Positions 15,482 through 24,068 are shown, counted from the first letter of the stretch. The stretch: DNA of 41,531 nucleotides from Desulfosporosinus sp. I2 (GCF_000960765.1 NZ_JYNH01000023.1:1-41531); one strand, 5' to 3'. Notes: a model not told the origin generated them from the sequence alone. Made by a program: numbers and translations.

Positions 15482-16291
15482 TTACACTTTATCTATTAAA
15501 TCATAATAACCTACTTCAAGTTGCCTTAGACTGGAGGTTGTCGAATCAACCGAACCAAAGGAAAAAGAAAAATCATCGATTTGACGTACGGGCATTATGC
15601 CCATGAGGGCATTAGTCATGAAAATTTCATCAGCAAGTAATAGTTCTGATAATGGATACAAGCCTTCCTCAGTTCTAATCTGAAGAGAACGTGCTACCTT
15701 AAGAATGAGCTGACGACGTGTACCAGGTAAACATCCACTGGACAGGGATGGGGTAAAAAGTGTACCATTCTTGATAAAAAAAAGGTTGCTCATCGTGCCT
15801 TCAGAAATATATCCTTGGCTGTTGAGCCATAAGCCCTCTTCAGCACCATGGCGGGCAGCCGTTTCTTTTGCCAAAATATTCTCCAGATAATTGGTGGATT
15901 TAATGGCGGTTAAGGGGGAGCGTTCGTTACGTGGGGTAGGCAGAAGGTGAAGGCGTATTCCCATAGTATATTGTGCTGGGGTATAGGGAATTATCCGTGC
16001 GTGGAACAAGAGTTGAGAAGGTAGGTGGGCTTGAGGTGCTCCGCCACTAAGGGTGACACGTAGGGCATAAGGAACTTGGTTGGGAGCTTGAACAATAAAT
16101 TTCTGTACTTGTGCTAACCAGTTGGTTTCTATTGGGAGCGTTAGGCCGAGAAAATCAGCCCCCTTTTTCATCCTCTGCCAGTGAAGGTCCGGAAAAAGTG
16201 GCCCATGCTCAGTTATGAGTAGAGTTTCAAAAAGCCCATACCCAAATAACGCTAGTCGGTCTTGAGAAAATATCGTTTCACTGAGATTCAT
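15482..16291 (-). CDS. pabC: aminodeoxychorismate lyase (class IV PLP enzyme)
   Basis: 269 residues of fold-type IV PLP enzymes. Probably releases pyruvate from 4-amino-4-deoxychorismate to give p-aminobenzoate for folate. Family marks: FGYGLFETLLI at the N-terminus, the PLP-lysine region AIKSTNYLENILAKE, EGLWLNSQGYISEGTMSNLFFI, and LPGTRRQLIL. D-amino-acid or branched-chain transaminases share this fold; the pabA-pabB context decides for PabC. Its start overlaps the pabB stop by 14 bases, implying translational coupling. Confidence 0.88.
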   Translation of the reverse strand: MNLSETIFSQDRLALFGYGLFETLLITEHGPLFPDLHWQRMKKGADFLGLTLPIETNWLAQVQKFIVQAPNQVPYALRVTLSGGAPQAHLPSQLLFHARIIPYTPAQYTMGIRLHLLPTPRNERSPLTAIKSTNYLENILAKETAARHGAEEGLWLNSQGYISEGTMSNLFFIKNGTLFTPSLSSGCLPGTRRQLILKVARSLQIRTEEGLYPLSELLLADEIFMTNALMGIMPVRQIDDFSFSFGSVDSTTSSLRQLEVGYYDLIDKV

Positions 16292-17753
16292 CTAAGCGTC
16301 CTTTCAAAACCCTAAACAAGGCTTTTGCTTTATGAAGGGTCTCATCGTATTCATTTTCAGGAACCGAGTCTGCAACAATCCCTCCACCAACATTCACATA
16401 TGCTATCCCGTCTTTCATGACAATAGTGCGAATCACAATATTTAAGTCCCAGGCTCCGTCAAACCCCATATAACCGATGCTGCCAGTATAGGGCCCACGC
16501 CTGTAAAGCTCCAACTCTTCGATAATTTCAAGAGCTCGGATCTTGGGGGCACCTGTGATCGACCCGCCTGGAAAAATGGCCCTTATTAGTTCACTCGGTT
16601 TTAGATCTTTTATTAGCTGTCCCGTGATCGTTGAGGCAAGATGCCAGACTGTGGGGTATTTTTCAAGTTGGATTAAGTCTGGAACTTTTACAGTTCCAAA
16701 TTGGCAAATTCGCCCGAGGTCGTTACGTTCTAAATCAATAATCATCGTTAATTCGGCACGATCCTTAGGGCTATTTAACAATTCATCTGCTTGAATCTCA
16801 TCATCTATTAAGGAATCTCCGCGGGGCCGAGTTCCCTTAATTGGTCTGGTTTCGATCTGGCCCGATGGTTGAATGCGAACAAACCGCTCAGGAGAACTAC
16901 ACAGAATTTGAAAATCAGGGTAGGGTAAAAAAGCAGCAAAGGGAGAGGGATTTTGACGATGGAGTTGGGTATAAAGATTCCAAACATCCCCTTGCCAAGG
17001 CATCGAAAAGCGTTGGGTGAGATTGGCTTGGTAAATGTCCCCGGCATAAATGTAGTCAATAACACGTTCTAGATCCTTTAAATATTGGGGTTTGGAAACG
17101 CTAGGCTCGATGGTCGAATAAGAATCCGTCATCAGATTAGAATCTGTTTCAAGTATCGTTTGTGGAGTTTGAATCACTTGCTGGAGAATTAATTCGAGTT
17201 GTTTGAGGCGAGAATGTGCTAACTTTGAAGAACACTCTCCCTCTTCGTTAATACCACATGAGGTGAGCCAATATTTTTGTTCAACGTGACTATAAACAAC
17301 GATTCCATCATACCAAGCGAAACGCCAAAGAGGTATGTTTAAGTCATTCTCGGTGCAATCAGGAAGGGATTCAAGCTCGTTTTTAAGATCATAACTAAAA
17401 AAACCGACAGCCCCTCCCGAAAAAGGGAACGGGGATTGATAAACGCGGTACTTATTATGACAATCGTTAAGAAAATCTAAAGTATGGTTTTTTTCTAAGG
17501 GAATTGTTTCTCGATGTGATAGATTCGGCCAATAAAGTTCAAGATGGTCAGGGAAGGCAGTCGCTTCTAAGAAGGGGGAAGACCCCATATATGAATAACT
17601 GCCGAGCTCTTTATAGTCTTCTCCACTATCTAAAAAAAATTGGAGATCTTTCCTCTTTGAAGGCTTGTAATAGATGAATGGGTGGTAAGGATGTAGAAAG
17701 TGGTTTAACGATCCAAGGAGAGGGAATGTTCTTAAGCAGCCATGTTTTGGCAT
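16278..17753 (-). CDS. pabB: aminodeoxychorismate synthase component I
   Basis: PabB aminates chorismate to 4-amino-4-deoxychorismate with ammonia supplied by PabA. The chorismate-binding domain is complete: ETRPIKGTRPRGDS (the PIKGT lysine marks PabB rather than TrpE, which has PIAGT), DRAELTMIIDLERNDLGR, FPGGSITGAPKIRALEIIEEL, RGPYTGSIGYMG and YVNVGGGIVADSVPE. The ATG at 17753 lies 128 bases inside pabA in another frame and has no clear Shine-Dalgarno sequence; there is no later ATG, GTG or TTG before conserved residues. Read-through coupling from pabA is likely. Part of pabA-pabB-pabC. Confidence 0.9.
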   Translation of the reverse strand: MPKHGCLRTFPLLGSLNHFLHPYHPFIYYKPSKRKDLQFFLDSGEDYKELGSYSYMGSSPFLEATAFPDHLELYWPNLSHRETIPLEKNHTLDFLNDCHNKYRVYQSPFPFSGGAVGFFSYDLKNELESLPDCTENDLNIPLWRFAWYDGIVVYSHVEQKYWLTSCGINEEGECSSKLAHSRLKQLELILQQVIQTPQTILETDSNLMTDSYSTIEPSVSKPQYLKDLERVIDYIYAGDIYQANLTQRFSMPWQGDVWNLYTQLHRQNPSPFAAFLPYPDFQILCSSPERFVRIQPSGQIETRPIKGTRPRGDSLIDDEIQADELLNSPKDRAELTMIIDLERNDLGRICQFGTVKVPDLIQLEKYPTVWHLASTITGQLIKDLKPSELIRAIFPGGSITGAPKIRALEIIEELELYRRGPYTGSIGYMGFDGAWDLNIVIRTIVMKDGIAYVNVGGGIVADSVPENEYDETLHKAKALFRVLKGRLDESQ

Positions 17754-18312
17754 TTTTGAGGGCGTTTTGGAGCAATTGATGTCCGTATTGAGTCAAAATG
17801 GCTTCAGGGTGAAACTGAATTCCTTCAATAGGCAAGGTATGATGACGAATCCCCATAATTTCGCCATCTTCCGTCTCAGCAGTGATTTGCAATTCATCTG
17901 GTAGGGTAAAACGGTCGATAATGAGTGAGTGATAACGGGTTACTTCCAAAGGATTTACGAGATCACTGAAAACACCCTGTTGATCGTGGCGAATCGTCTC
18001 TGTTTTACCGTGAATAGGTCGTTTTGCACGTACTACATTTCCTCCAAAGAATTGCCCGATGGCTTGATGTCCAAGACAGACTCCTAAGATAGGTACTTTA
18101 CCCTTAAAGTATTCGATGATTGCTAAGGATAGAGGAGCATCATCAGGAGTACAGGGTCCCGGAGATATAACAATTAGGTCAGGCTGCAAAGCTTCAATAT
18201 CCTTTAAGGTACATTCGTTTTGACGTTTGACGATTATGTCCTCACCAAGCTCACCAAAGTATTGGTAGAGGTTATAAGTAAAAGAATCATAATTATCCAG
18301 TAAAAATATCAT
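17626..18312 (-). CDS. pabA: aminodeoxychorismate synthase glutaminase
   Basis: Class-I glutamine amidotransferase that delivers ammonia to PabB. The catalytic triad is present: Cys79 in GVCLGHQAIG, His168 and Glu170 in IQFHPEAI. The oxyanion motif PGPCTPDDA is also seen. TrpG is almost identical in sequence, so the adjoining PabB decides the assignment (some species share one protein). It is 228 residues, about 35 longer than usual; the extra tail is encoded in the part overlapping pabB. ATG 18312 has AAAGGGG nine bases upstream. First gene of the operon. Confidence 0.9.
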   Translation of the reverse strand: MIFLLDNYDSFTYNLYQYFGELGEDIIVKRQNECTLKDIEALQPDLIVISPGPCTPDDAPLSLAIIEYFKGKVPILGVCLGHQAIGQFFGGNVVRAKRPIHGKTETIRHDQQGVFSDLVNPLEVTRYHSLIIDRFTLPDELQITAETEDGEIMGIRHHTLPIEGIQFHPEAILTQYGHQLLQNALKNAKTWLLKNIPSPWIVKPLSTSLPPIHLLQAFKEERSPIFFR

Positions 18313-18433
18313 GAATTGTAACCCCTTTACTCCCCAGAAGAAATTTCCTTTATAGTGTCTCTGCCTTTGGGCGTCATTATAAGTATTCCTTACTAGATTT
18401 TAAATATAAAAACAAACAGTCCCTCTAGAGTGC

Positions 18434-18460
18434 AAAAAGAAAAGTTGCTAATCAGCAACT
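18434..18460 (-). terminator. intrinsic terminator of the lipoprotein gene
   Basis: Read on the minus strand: AGTTGCT-GATT-AGCAACT followed by TTTTCTTTTT, starting five bases after the stop. Confidence 0.8.
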
Positions 18461-18464
18461 AATT

Positions 18465-18926
18465 TTACTTGTCTGTATTGTGCAACATATCAACTAATTC
18501 TTTAAAAGCTGGCTGGAGATTAGGATTATCAATCCCTTGCAAAACGGTTATCTGATTAATGGTCACTTGCCCAACTCGTGCACCTTCAACTACAATTTGA
18601 ATGGACTCGACATCAAATGAAACAGGGTGATCATCGACTACAAATTTCATGCGTTTTGGTTTGGCAAAGGTGGCTTGAATACTCGTTGATTTAGATTGAG
18701 TATCAGCCGTTAGTTCTTCGTCACTCGGAGTATGCAGATTACTCAAGACAAAGGAACATTCTAAAAGGAATTTCTGCATAATGGCCAAATTTGTATTCCA
18801 AGGCAAATCAATAAGCTCTGATTGGGTCATACCCGAAGGGGAAATCGATAAAATAACGTACGAACCATCTTGAGTTAAAAAAGGTTTGGGTGAGCACCCA
18901 TAAAGGAATAAGCTCGAAAATAACAT
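18465..18926 (-). CDS. probable lipoprotein of unknown function
   Basis: A hydrophobic N-terminus ends in a lipobox, LFLYGC-SPKP, giving a likely diacylglyceryl-cysteine. The roughly 140-residue mature part is beta-rich (KRMKFVVDDHPVSFDVESIQIVVEG, given only to show alternation in two pieces: KRMKFVVDDHPVSF and DVESIQIVVEG). The listed ATG (18926) leaves only ten residues before the Cys and lacks charge. In the same open frame an ATT at 18968 follows GGAAGAAGG by eight bases and would add VQKKFLTFGFSLV, making a standard signal peptide. The true start is thus probably 18968. No family recognised. Confidence 0.65.
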   Translation of the reverse strand: MLFSSLFLYGCSPKPFLTQDGSYVILSISPSGMTQSELIDLPWNTNLAIMQKFLLECSFVLSNLHTPSDEELTADTQSKSTSIQATFAKPKRMKFVVDDHPVSFDVESIQIVVEGARVGQVTINQITVLQGIDNPNLQPAFKELVDMLHNTDK

Positions 18927-19107
18927 GACAAGAGAGAATCCAAATGTTAAAAACTTTTTTTGAACAATAGGATTATCCTTCTTCCTAAATCGATAGTTTC
19001 ACAGAACAGACAAAGTGTTTAATTCGCTACATAATTCGAAAATCCTGCTTTTCATTGATTCCTTTTGTAAATATGGTGTACAATGACTGAAGAGAGGGGT
19101 CAACATT

Positions 19108-21900
19108 TTGGACAAAGAGATCGTGGTTTTTGATATTAGGACTACGGATTTGGAAGGTTATCAGAATGAAATTAGCGAATTTGCGGCACTTCGGATCCGA
19201 AATGGACTGATTCATGAATCATGTCATTATCTACTTAGGCCAAATCAAGGGATATCTCGCAAAGTTATGTCATCTTCAGGGATACATGAAGATGAGTTGA
19301 CGGGCCTGTCTTCGCTGATTGAATGCCAGCTGATGATTATTGATTTTTTTGATGATGCAGTCGTTGTGGGTCATGATGTATCGAGAAACCTCTCTATCTT
19401 GGAAAAGGAGCTACAGGTCCAATTACCGCATCCCAGGTGGGATACGCTGGAGCTAGCTCGGGTCTTTTTTCCCACTATGCATCACTATCAATTATCTTAC
19501 TTAGCAGAAAAACTTGCATTTCCTTTGAACGAGGTTGCGGATGGCTACCCAACTGAAAAAAATGGGTGGATAGCATGGAAGGTGCTAGAAACTTGTTGGA
19601 AGAAGGGCTTGGAATTTGATCTAAGCTTTTATGATCAAACGAAGAGTATTCTTGAGGGGTGGTCAGGGAGAGGGTTTTTTGAGGAATTGCACAGAGAGAT
19701 TACTCGTCGTTTTCCTAATCGCCCAATTAGAACGGATCTTGTTTTGGCCCCGTCTTCGGAAGGATTATTTGTGAGCGAGCATACACAAACGGCAAATTTT
19801 CCGGAATCAATCGACTGGGTCGTGAAAAGCTTTTCGCCAGGAGGAATCCTAGAACAGTATTTACCGGGTTATGAAAGCCGAACTGGACAGATCAATATGG
19901 CAAAACTAATCGCGAAAGGGCTCACCTCCTCACAGCATGTAGTCGTGGAGGCTGGAACAGGGACAGGGAAGTCGTTTGCTTATTTAATTCCGTGTTTATG
20001 GTCGGCCAAAAAATCCGGTCAAAAAGTTGTGGTAGCCACCCATACAATTCCCCTTCAGGAACAACTTCTTAAAAAAGATATTCCAGTTTTGGAAGCAGTG
20101 TTGCCGTTCCAGTTTCGGGCTTCGGTTTTGAAAGGGAAAGGGAACTATTGCTGTCTTAAAAAGTGGCAGGGCTGCTTAACGAACCCGCGTGAACTGGCAA
20201 GGGATCAAAGACTTGCTGTGTTATCCGTCCTTGTTTGGTTGAGAGAAACCCTAGCAGGTGATATCCAAGAACTTTCAAAAGTTCCCGGTCTGATGGAGCT
20301 ATGGCCGAGTTTAAATGCGGATGTAGAATCCTGTATTCCGGGAAGGTGTTCAAAATCCGGGCTTTGTTTTTGGCTGAGAGCTCGAAAGAAAGCAGAAGAA
20401 GCAGATGTTCTAATAGTAAACCACTCTTTGTTATTCTCTGATCTCAAAACAGATTACAATGTCTTGCCCGAGTATTATAAGTTAGTAATTGATGAAGCAC
20501 ATCAGATTTATCAAACGGCACTTCAACATCTTGGCTCTGAAGTAAGTCTGGAACAGGTTACTCGAGTAATAGAGGCTCTTTATAGACAGACTGGTGCTAG
20601 CTTTTATACAACTATCAAACAACGAATAGGGTCCATGGCTCAAATTGTTCCTGCGGTGTCTTGGGAGATATTCTCCACGCGGCTGGAAGGGATTCCTGAA
20701 TTATGTTCATCAATATTAGTACAAACGAACGAATTATTTGAATTACTATCGATGATTATAGGAACTGAGCGAACGTTTCGATTAATAGCAAGTCATACCA
20801 CTAAACCCTGGTGGCAAGCATTAGCAATCCAAATAGAGAATTTATCAGGGAGGCTCAAAGCCTTGGTTACCGCTCTGGAAAGCCTAGTAAGCATCTTGAG
20901 CGGGGAAGAAGCAGATGAGATTGAAGCGTTACGATACACCCTTGCCAGCCATCAAAGGGAGCTTAAAGAACTTTTAGTCATCTTGACACTTGTCATTAAC
21001 ATCAGTGACCCTAAGCAAGTGACATGGTTAGAAACAAACTCGCGACTCTACTTGAAGACCTCACCCATCGAAGTGAGTGATATTTTAGAAGATAAGTTTT
21101 TTTCGCGACTTGATGCTGTGATTCTAACCTCAGCAACCTTGAGTATTTCCAATTCCTTTGAGCATTTTTTGAAAGATATTGGACTACCTAAGACAACAAT
21201 TACAGCCCAGGTTGATTCTCCCTTTGACTATGAACGACAGATGCGATTTTTTGTTGTTAAGAAGGACATCAATCGACAGAATTCGGAGGAGCAGAAAGCC
21301 TTAGGACTGTCTGAATTTATCGTTGACGTTGCTGAACGCATGGAAGGTCGGACTTTGGTGCTTTTCACTGCTCATAAATTACTTCGTCAAACCTATAGTT
21401 CAATGCATTCAGACTTGACACGAAAGGGCATTAGGACACTGGCCCAAGGAATTCACGGAGAACGTAGCACTCTTCTTGAGGCTTTTAAACAAAATCCTAA
21501 AAGTGTGTTGTTAGGAGCAAATAGTTTCTGGGAGGGTATTGATATTCCAGGTGACGCTTTATCTTGCGTTATTGTGGTTAAGCTCCCTTTTTGGCCTCCC
21601 TCGTTGCCTTTAATTGAGGCTCGTTCAGAATTTCTAGAATCTCAAGGCCGCGATCCGTTTCGAGAATTGTTATTGCCTGAAGCCGTCATTCGATTTAAAC
21701 AAGGGTTTGGCCGTCTTATTCGTTCGAAAGTTGATCGTGGAGTTGTCATTTTGCTCGATGATCGAGTCATTGAAAAATATTATGGTCGATATTTTTTAAG
21801 TTCATTACCTGTTCGTACTCATATAAGAGGAGATAATTCGCTCGTTCTTAATAAAATTGAAGAGTGGAATAAGGGTGGATTAAGCGAAGAGCTTTTCTAA
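19108..21900 (+). CDS. dinG: DinG-type helicase with degenerate DnaQ-like exonuclease domain
   Basis: 930 residues: an N-terminal DEDD exonuclease-like domain (residues about 1-170) and a C-terminal XPD/DinG superfamily 2 helicase. Helicase motifs are intact: Walker A EAGTGTGKSFAYL (about 279-291), DEAH in VIDEAHQIYQ, LTSATLS, and GANSFWEGIDIPG. Four cysteines (NYCC near 348 and CIPGRCSKSGLC near 405-417) fit the Fe-S cluster of XPD-like helicases. In the exonuclease part the first motif reads DIRTTD rather than DxETT, the second HDVSRN rather than HNxxFD, and the third Tyr/Asn positions replace His/Asp, so this half is probably inactive. Start TTG 19108 with GAGAGGGG eight bases upstream. 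Confidence 0.9.
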   Translation: MDKEIVVFDIRTTDLEGYQNEISEFAALRIRNGLIHESCHYLLRPNQGISRKVMSSSGIHEDELTGLSSLIECQLMIIDFFDDAVVVGHDVSRNLSILEKELQVQLPHPRWDTLELARVFFPTMHHYQLSYLAEKLAFPLNEVADGYPTEKNGWIAWKVLETCWKKGLEFDLSFYDQTKSILEGWSGRGFFEELHREITRRFPNRPIRTDLVLAPSSEGLFVSEHTQTANFPESIDWVVKSFSPGGILEQYLPGYESRTGQINMAKLIAKGLTSSQHVVVEAGTGTGKSFAYLIPCLWSAKKSGQKVVVATHTIPLQEQLLKKDIPVLEAVLPFQFRASVLKGKGNYCCLKKWQGCLTNPRELARDQRLAVLSVLVWLRETLAGDIQELSKVPGLMELWPSLNADVESCIPGRCSKSGLCFWLRARKKAEEADVLIVNHSLLFSDLKTDYNVLPEYYKLVIDEAHQIYQTALQHLGSEVSLEQVTRVIEALYRQTGASFYTTIKQRIGSMAQIVPAVSWEIFSTRLEGIPELCSSILVQTNELFELLSMIIGTERTFRLIASHTTKPWWQALAIQIENLSGRLKALVTALESLVSILSGEEADEIEALRYTLASHQRELKELLVILTLVINISDPKQVTWLETNSRLYLKTSPIEVSDILEDKFFSRLDAVILTSATLSISNSFEHFLKDIGLPKTTITAQVDSPFDYERQMRFFVVKKDINRQNSEEQKALGLSEFIVDVAERMEGRTLVLFTAHKLLRQTYSSMHSDLTRKGIRTLAQGIHGERSTLLEAFKQNPKSVLLGANSFWEGIDIPGDALSCVIVVKLPFWPPSLPLIEARSEFLESQGRDPFRELLLPEAVIRFKQGFGRLIRSKVDRGVVILLDDRVIEKYYGRYFLSSLPVRTHIRGDNSLVLNKIEEWNKGGLSEELF

Positions 21901-21953
21901 TCGTCATAAAAATGATAAACTAAAGAAAATCGAGAGGGGAGGTCAATTTTTCG

Positions 21954-22592
21954 GTGAAACAATATCCCATTTCCCGTGATGGTTGGTTATATCTCGGAAT
22001 ATTAGCTGTTCTATCAGTTTTAGCTTATTGGGTTTGGTCGTGGCTCGCTACGATACCTATTATCTTATTTTTGTTCACCTTATTCTTTTTTCGGAACCCT
22101 GAAAGAGAGGTTCCCACGGATGAGTTAACCTTAGTTTCTCCTGCTGATGGGGTTATCATGGATGTGGAAAGAGTCTTTGAAGATCAGTTTCTTAACGGAG
22201 AAAGCATACGTGTCCGTATCTTTTTAAGTGTCTTTAATGTACATGTTAATCGTTGCCCTATGGCTGGCACAGTTGTTTTTCGTAGCTATCGACCCGGACA
22301 GATGATTCCTGCCTTTAAAAGCCATGCTTCAGAGTTGAACGAGAAAAATTATGTAGGAATCCAGAATAAACACCTGCAAATTCTCGTGACTCAAGTAACG
22401 GGATTTATTGCTCGTCGAATCGTATGTTGGGTCCAAAAAGGAGATTCAGTGGGTAAAGGGGAAAGGTTTGGTCTTATTAAATTTGGTTCTTGTACCGAGA
22501 TTTTTGTTCCGACAAATGTGGCAATTATGGTGAGTGCAGGGGAAAAGGTGCGTGGAGGAATAAGTGTAATAGGGAGAGTGAGTATCGAATGA
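21954..22592 (+). CDS. psd: phosphatidylserine decarboxylase proenzyme (short, type A)
   Basis: Converts phosphatidylserine to phosphatidylethanolamine at the membrane after self-cleavage creates a pyruvoyl group. 212 residues, as for the short bacterial PSD-A type. An N-terminal membrane hairpin (LYLGILAVLSVLAYWVW, IPIILFLFTLFFF) precedes FRNPEREVP, VSPADGVIMDV, the HVNRCPMAGTV block and the processing site KFGSCTEIF, where cleavage is between Gly178 and Ser179. GTG start with GGAGG upstream. It overlaps pssA by four bases (ATGA). Confidence 0.93.
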   Translation: MKQYPISRDGWLYLGILAVLSVLAYWVWSWLATIPIILFLFTLFFFRNPEREVPTDELTLVSPADGVIMDVERVFEDQFLNGESIRVRIFLSVFNVHVNRCPMAGTVVFRSYRPGQMIPAFKSHASELNEKNYVGIQNKHLQILVTQVTGFIARRIVCWVQKGDSVGKGERFGLIKFGSCTEIFVPTNVAIMVSAGEKVRGGISVIGRVSIE

Positions 22593-23128
22593 GGGGAAAT
22601 CCGATTACTGCTCGCATGATCCCGAGCATCTTCACCTTAGCAAATTTGCTATTTGGATTTCTTGCTTTGATCTGGGTTATTGAAGGAGATTTCACCTTAG
22701 CTTCAGCGATGATTCTCCTTTCTGTTTTAATGGATAGTTTAGATGGAAAGGTTGCACGGCGACTTTCTGTTAGCTCGGATTTTGGCAAAGAACTCGATTC
22801 TCTCAGTGATTTAGTTTCATTTGGGGTTGCACCGGCAATTCTTACATATCAGGCAATTTTGCTCCATCAACAACCTGAATTTGTGAGAATTATAGGTCTA
22901 ACAATCGCTGCAGTGTTTGCGCTATGTGGAGCGGTTCGCTTGGCTCGATTTAATATGTTGAATATTACTACTTATTTTGTGGGGGTACCTATTACGTTCG
23001 CGGGCGGGTTTATGGCTTTATTAATCTTACTTCGAACGACGTTGCCTTGGTACATTTATCTGATGAGCATGGCTATTTTGGCCTTTTTAATGGTGTCGAC
23101 GTTTAAGGTGCCTAAATTGAGTAAATAG
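22589..23128 (+). CDS. pssA: CDP-diacylglycerol-serine O-phosphatidyltransferase
   Basis: Makes phosphatidylserine, the substrate of the psd product encoded just upstream. 179 residues with six or so membrane helices. The CDP-alcohol phosphatidyltransferase motif D-G-x2-A-R-x8-G-x3-D-x3-D is intact: DSLDGKVARRLSVSSDFGKEL then DSLSD. Starts MRGNPITARMIPS at ATG 22589, overlapping the psd stop as ATGA; the longer frame from 22490 is a shadow of psd. Together the pair is the complete route from CDP-diacylglycerol to phosphatidylethanolamine. Confidence 0.92.
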   Translation: MRGNPITARMIPSIFTLANLLFGFLALIWVIEGDFTLASAMILLSVLMDSLDGKVARRLSVSSDFGKELDSLSDLVSFGVAPAILTYQAILLHQQPEFVRIIGLTIAAVFALCGAVRLARFNMLNITTYFVGVPITFAGGFMALLILLRTTLPWYIYLMSMAILAFLMVSTFKVPKLSK

Positions 23129-23137
23129 AGGGGACTT

Positions 23138-23377
23138 GTGTGACACAGCGCTCGGTGCTTACGACGCAGAGCAAACTAACCGTTTAAGCTCCTACTATGG
23201 GGAGCGGGGTCCATCCTTCGGCGATTACTCTCCACTGGAGACTATCGTGCCAAAAGCGCCATCCTTGGCGCATTGGCGGCAGTGTACATCCTTGTACACT
23301 GCCCCGTATCTGGGGTCGGTCGCTTAAACGGAAGTTTGCTATTCTGCTTACGTAAAGACGTCGCGCTCGTGTCACAC
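23138..23377. repeat. structured 240-bp inverted-repeat element with CsrA-motif hairpins
   Basis: Outer arms GTGTGACAC (23138-23146) and GTGTCACAC (23369-23377), then GCAAACT/AGTTTGC (23171/23333) and CGTTTAAGC/GCTTAAACG (23181/23322), enclose several small hairpins. Two have identical hexaloops: a 9-bp stem at 23279-23302 and a 5-bp stem at 23256-23271, both ATCCTT on the plus strand, AAGGAT on the minus strand. A third AAGGAT lies at 23213-23218 with a weak stem. The minus strand over 23286-23297 reads GTACAAGGATGT, matching the CsrA SELEX consensus RUACARGGAUGU in every position. No protein-coding potential and no terminator is evident. It may be a mobile REP/MITE-like repeat, a 3' UTR fold, or an RNA that binds CsrA. 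Confidence 0.6.
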
Positions 23378-23411
23378 TGCGTCCCGGCTTTGGAGCAATT
23401 TAAGTACAAGT

Positions 23412-23440
23412 TGCAAGTTGGGGACGGTTCTTGACTTGCA
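23412..23440. repeat. small inverted repeat with GGGGACGGTTCTTG core
   Basis: TGCAAGT (23412-23418) and ACTTGCA (23434-23440) flank TGGGGACGGTTCTTG. I recall this core as frequent near REP-associated (IS200-like) transposase genes in Firmicutes, so this may be a remnant; no transposase is present. Confidence 0.4.
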
Positions 23441-23452
23441 TTGATTGTGGGA

Positions 23453-23536
23453 GTTCGTGTCTACTCTTGAGGGTGTTGGGAGACGGCACATTTCATGTGC
23501 ACCGTCTTGTCTATGGGGTCGCTACGAATCACGAAC
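23453..23536. repeat. second hairpin element, GTTCGTG/CACGAAC
   Basis: GTTCGTG (23453-23459) and CACGAAC (23530-23536) bracket an inner stem AGACGG-CACAT / ATGTG-CCGTCT (23481-23507). With the two elements above it fills the 517-base gap between pssA and the next gene, in which I see no coding frame. Confidence 0.45.
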
Positions 23537-23540
23537 TATG

Positions 23541-23583
23541 AAAAAAGAGCTGGGAAGGTAATTTACCTTCTTAGCTCTTTTTT
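23541..23583. terminator. intrinsic terminator (bidirectional look)
   Basis: AAAAAAGAGCT and AGCTCTTTTTT with an inner GAAGGTAAATTTACCTTC-like stem end the psd-pssA transcript and its structured 3' region. Confidence 0.85.
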
Positions 23584-23645
23584 CACCCCTTGTAGTGATG
23601 AAGCATATAGTATGGCACGGGAACTGAATGTAAGGGGGGCATACG

Positions 23646-23999
23646 ATGGATAGCCAACAAGTTAGTTGGAATAGTGTGGGATTACGTATGGTTCAAGGAT
23701 TAACGACAACGATTGATGCGGTTCGCCAGTTAGATGTTCAGGAAGCATCGTTAGTCATGAGGTTATTAGGTAAAAGCTGTACGCGTATGATTAAAGAGGG
23801 GGTAGGTCATCAATTCGGTATTGCCTTGATCGAAACAAGTGCGCAATTAGCTATGAAGGAAAAGCTAGTTTTAGAAGATGTACTTAAAATGATTACAGGT
23901 ATTATCGGACGACTCTATTTTACTGCGAGTACAGATGAAGAACGTAAACTTGTAGCTCAACTTGAAGAAGTAGTAAAAAATTACCAAGTAGTTTCATAG
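23646..23999 (+). CDS. hypothetical helical protein, 117 residues
   Basis: MDSQQVSWNSVGLRMVQGL... is predicted helical throughout, with no signal peptide and one cysteine. No family recognised. ATG with AAGGGGGGC six bases upstream. It directly precedes the SpoVM-like micropeptide, which suggests but does not show a sporulation link. Confidence 0.6.
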   Translation: MDSQQVSWNSVGLRMVQGLTTTIDAVRQLDVQEASLVMRLLGKSCTRMIKEGVGHQFGIALIETSAQLAMKEKLVLEDVLKMITGIIGRLYFTASTDEERKLVAQLEEVVKNYQVVS

Positions 24000-24068
24000 G
24001 CATTGGCCATTATTCTGAATAAATTACTATAGAGAAGAATTAAAAGGGTTAAAGGAGGAAGTTTATCT

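Noticed and set aside
16543-16794. Plus-strand frame inside pabB
   Set aside because: Shadow of the conserved chorismate-binding core of PabB; no independent support.
23136-23375. Short frames on both strands over the hairpin element
   Set aside because: They follow the inverted repeats, have no ribosome-binding sites, and encode nothing recognisable.
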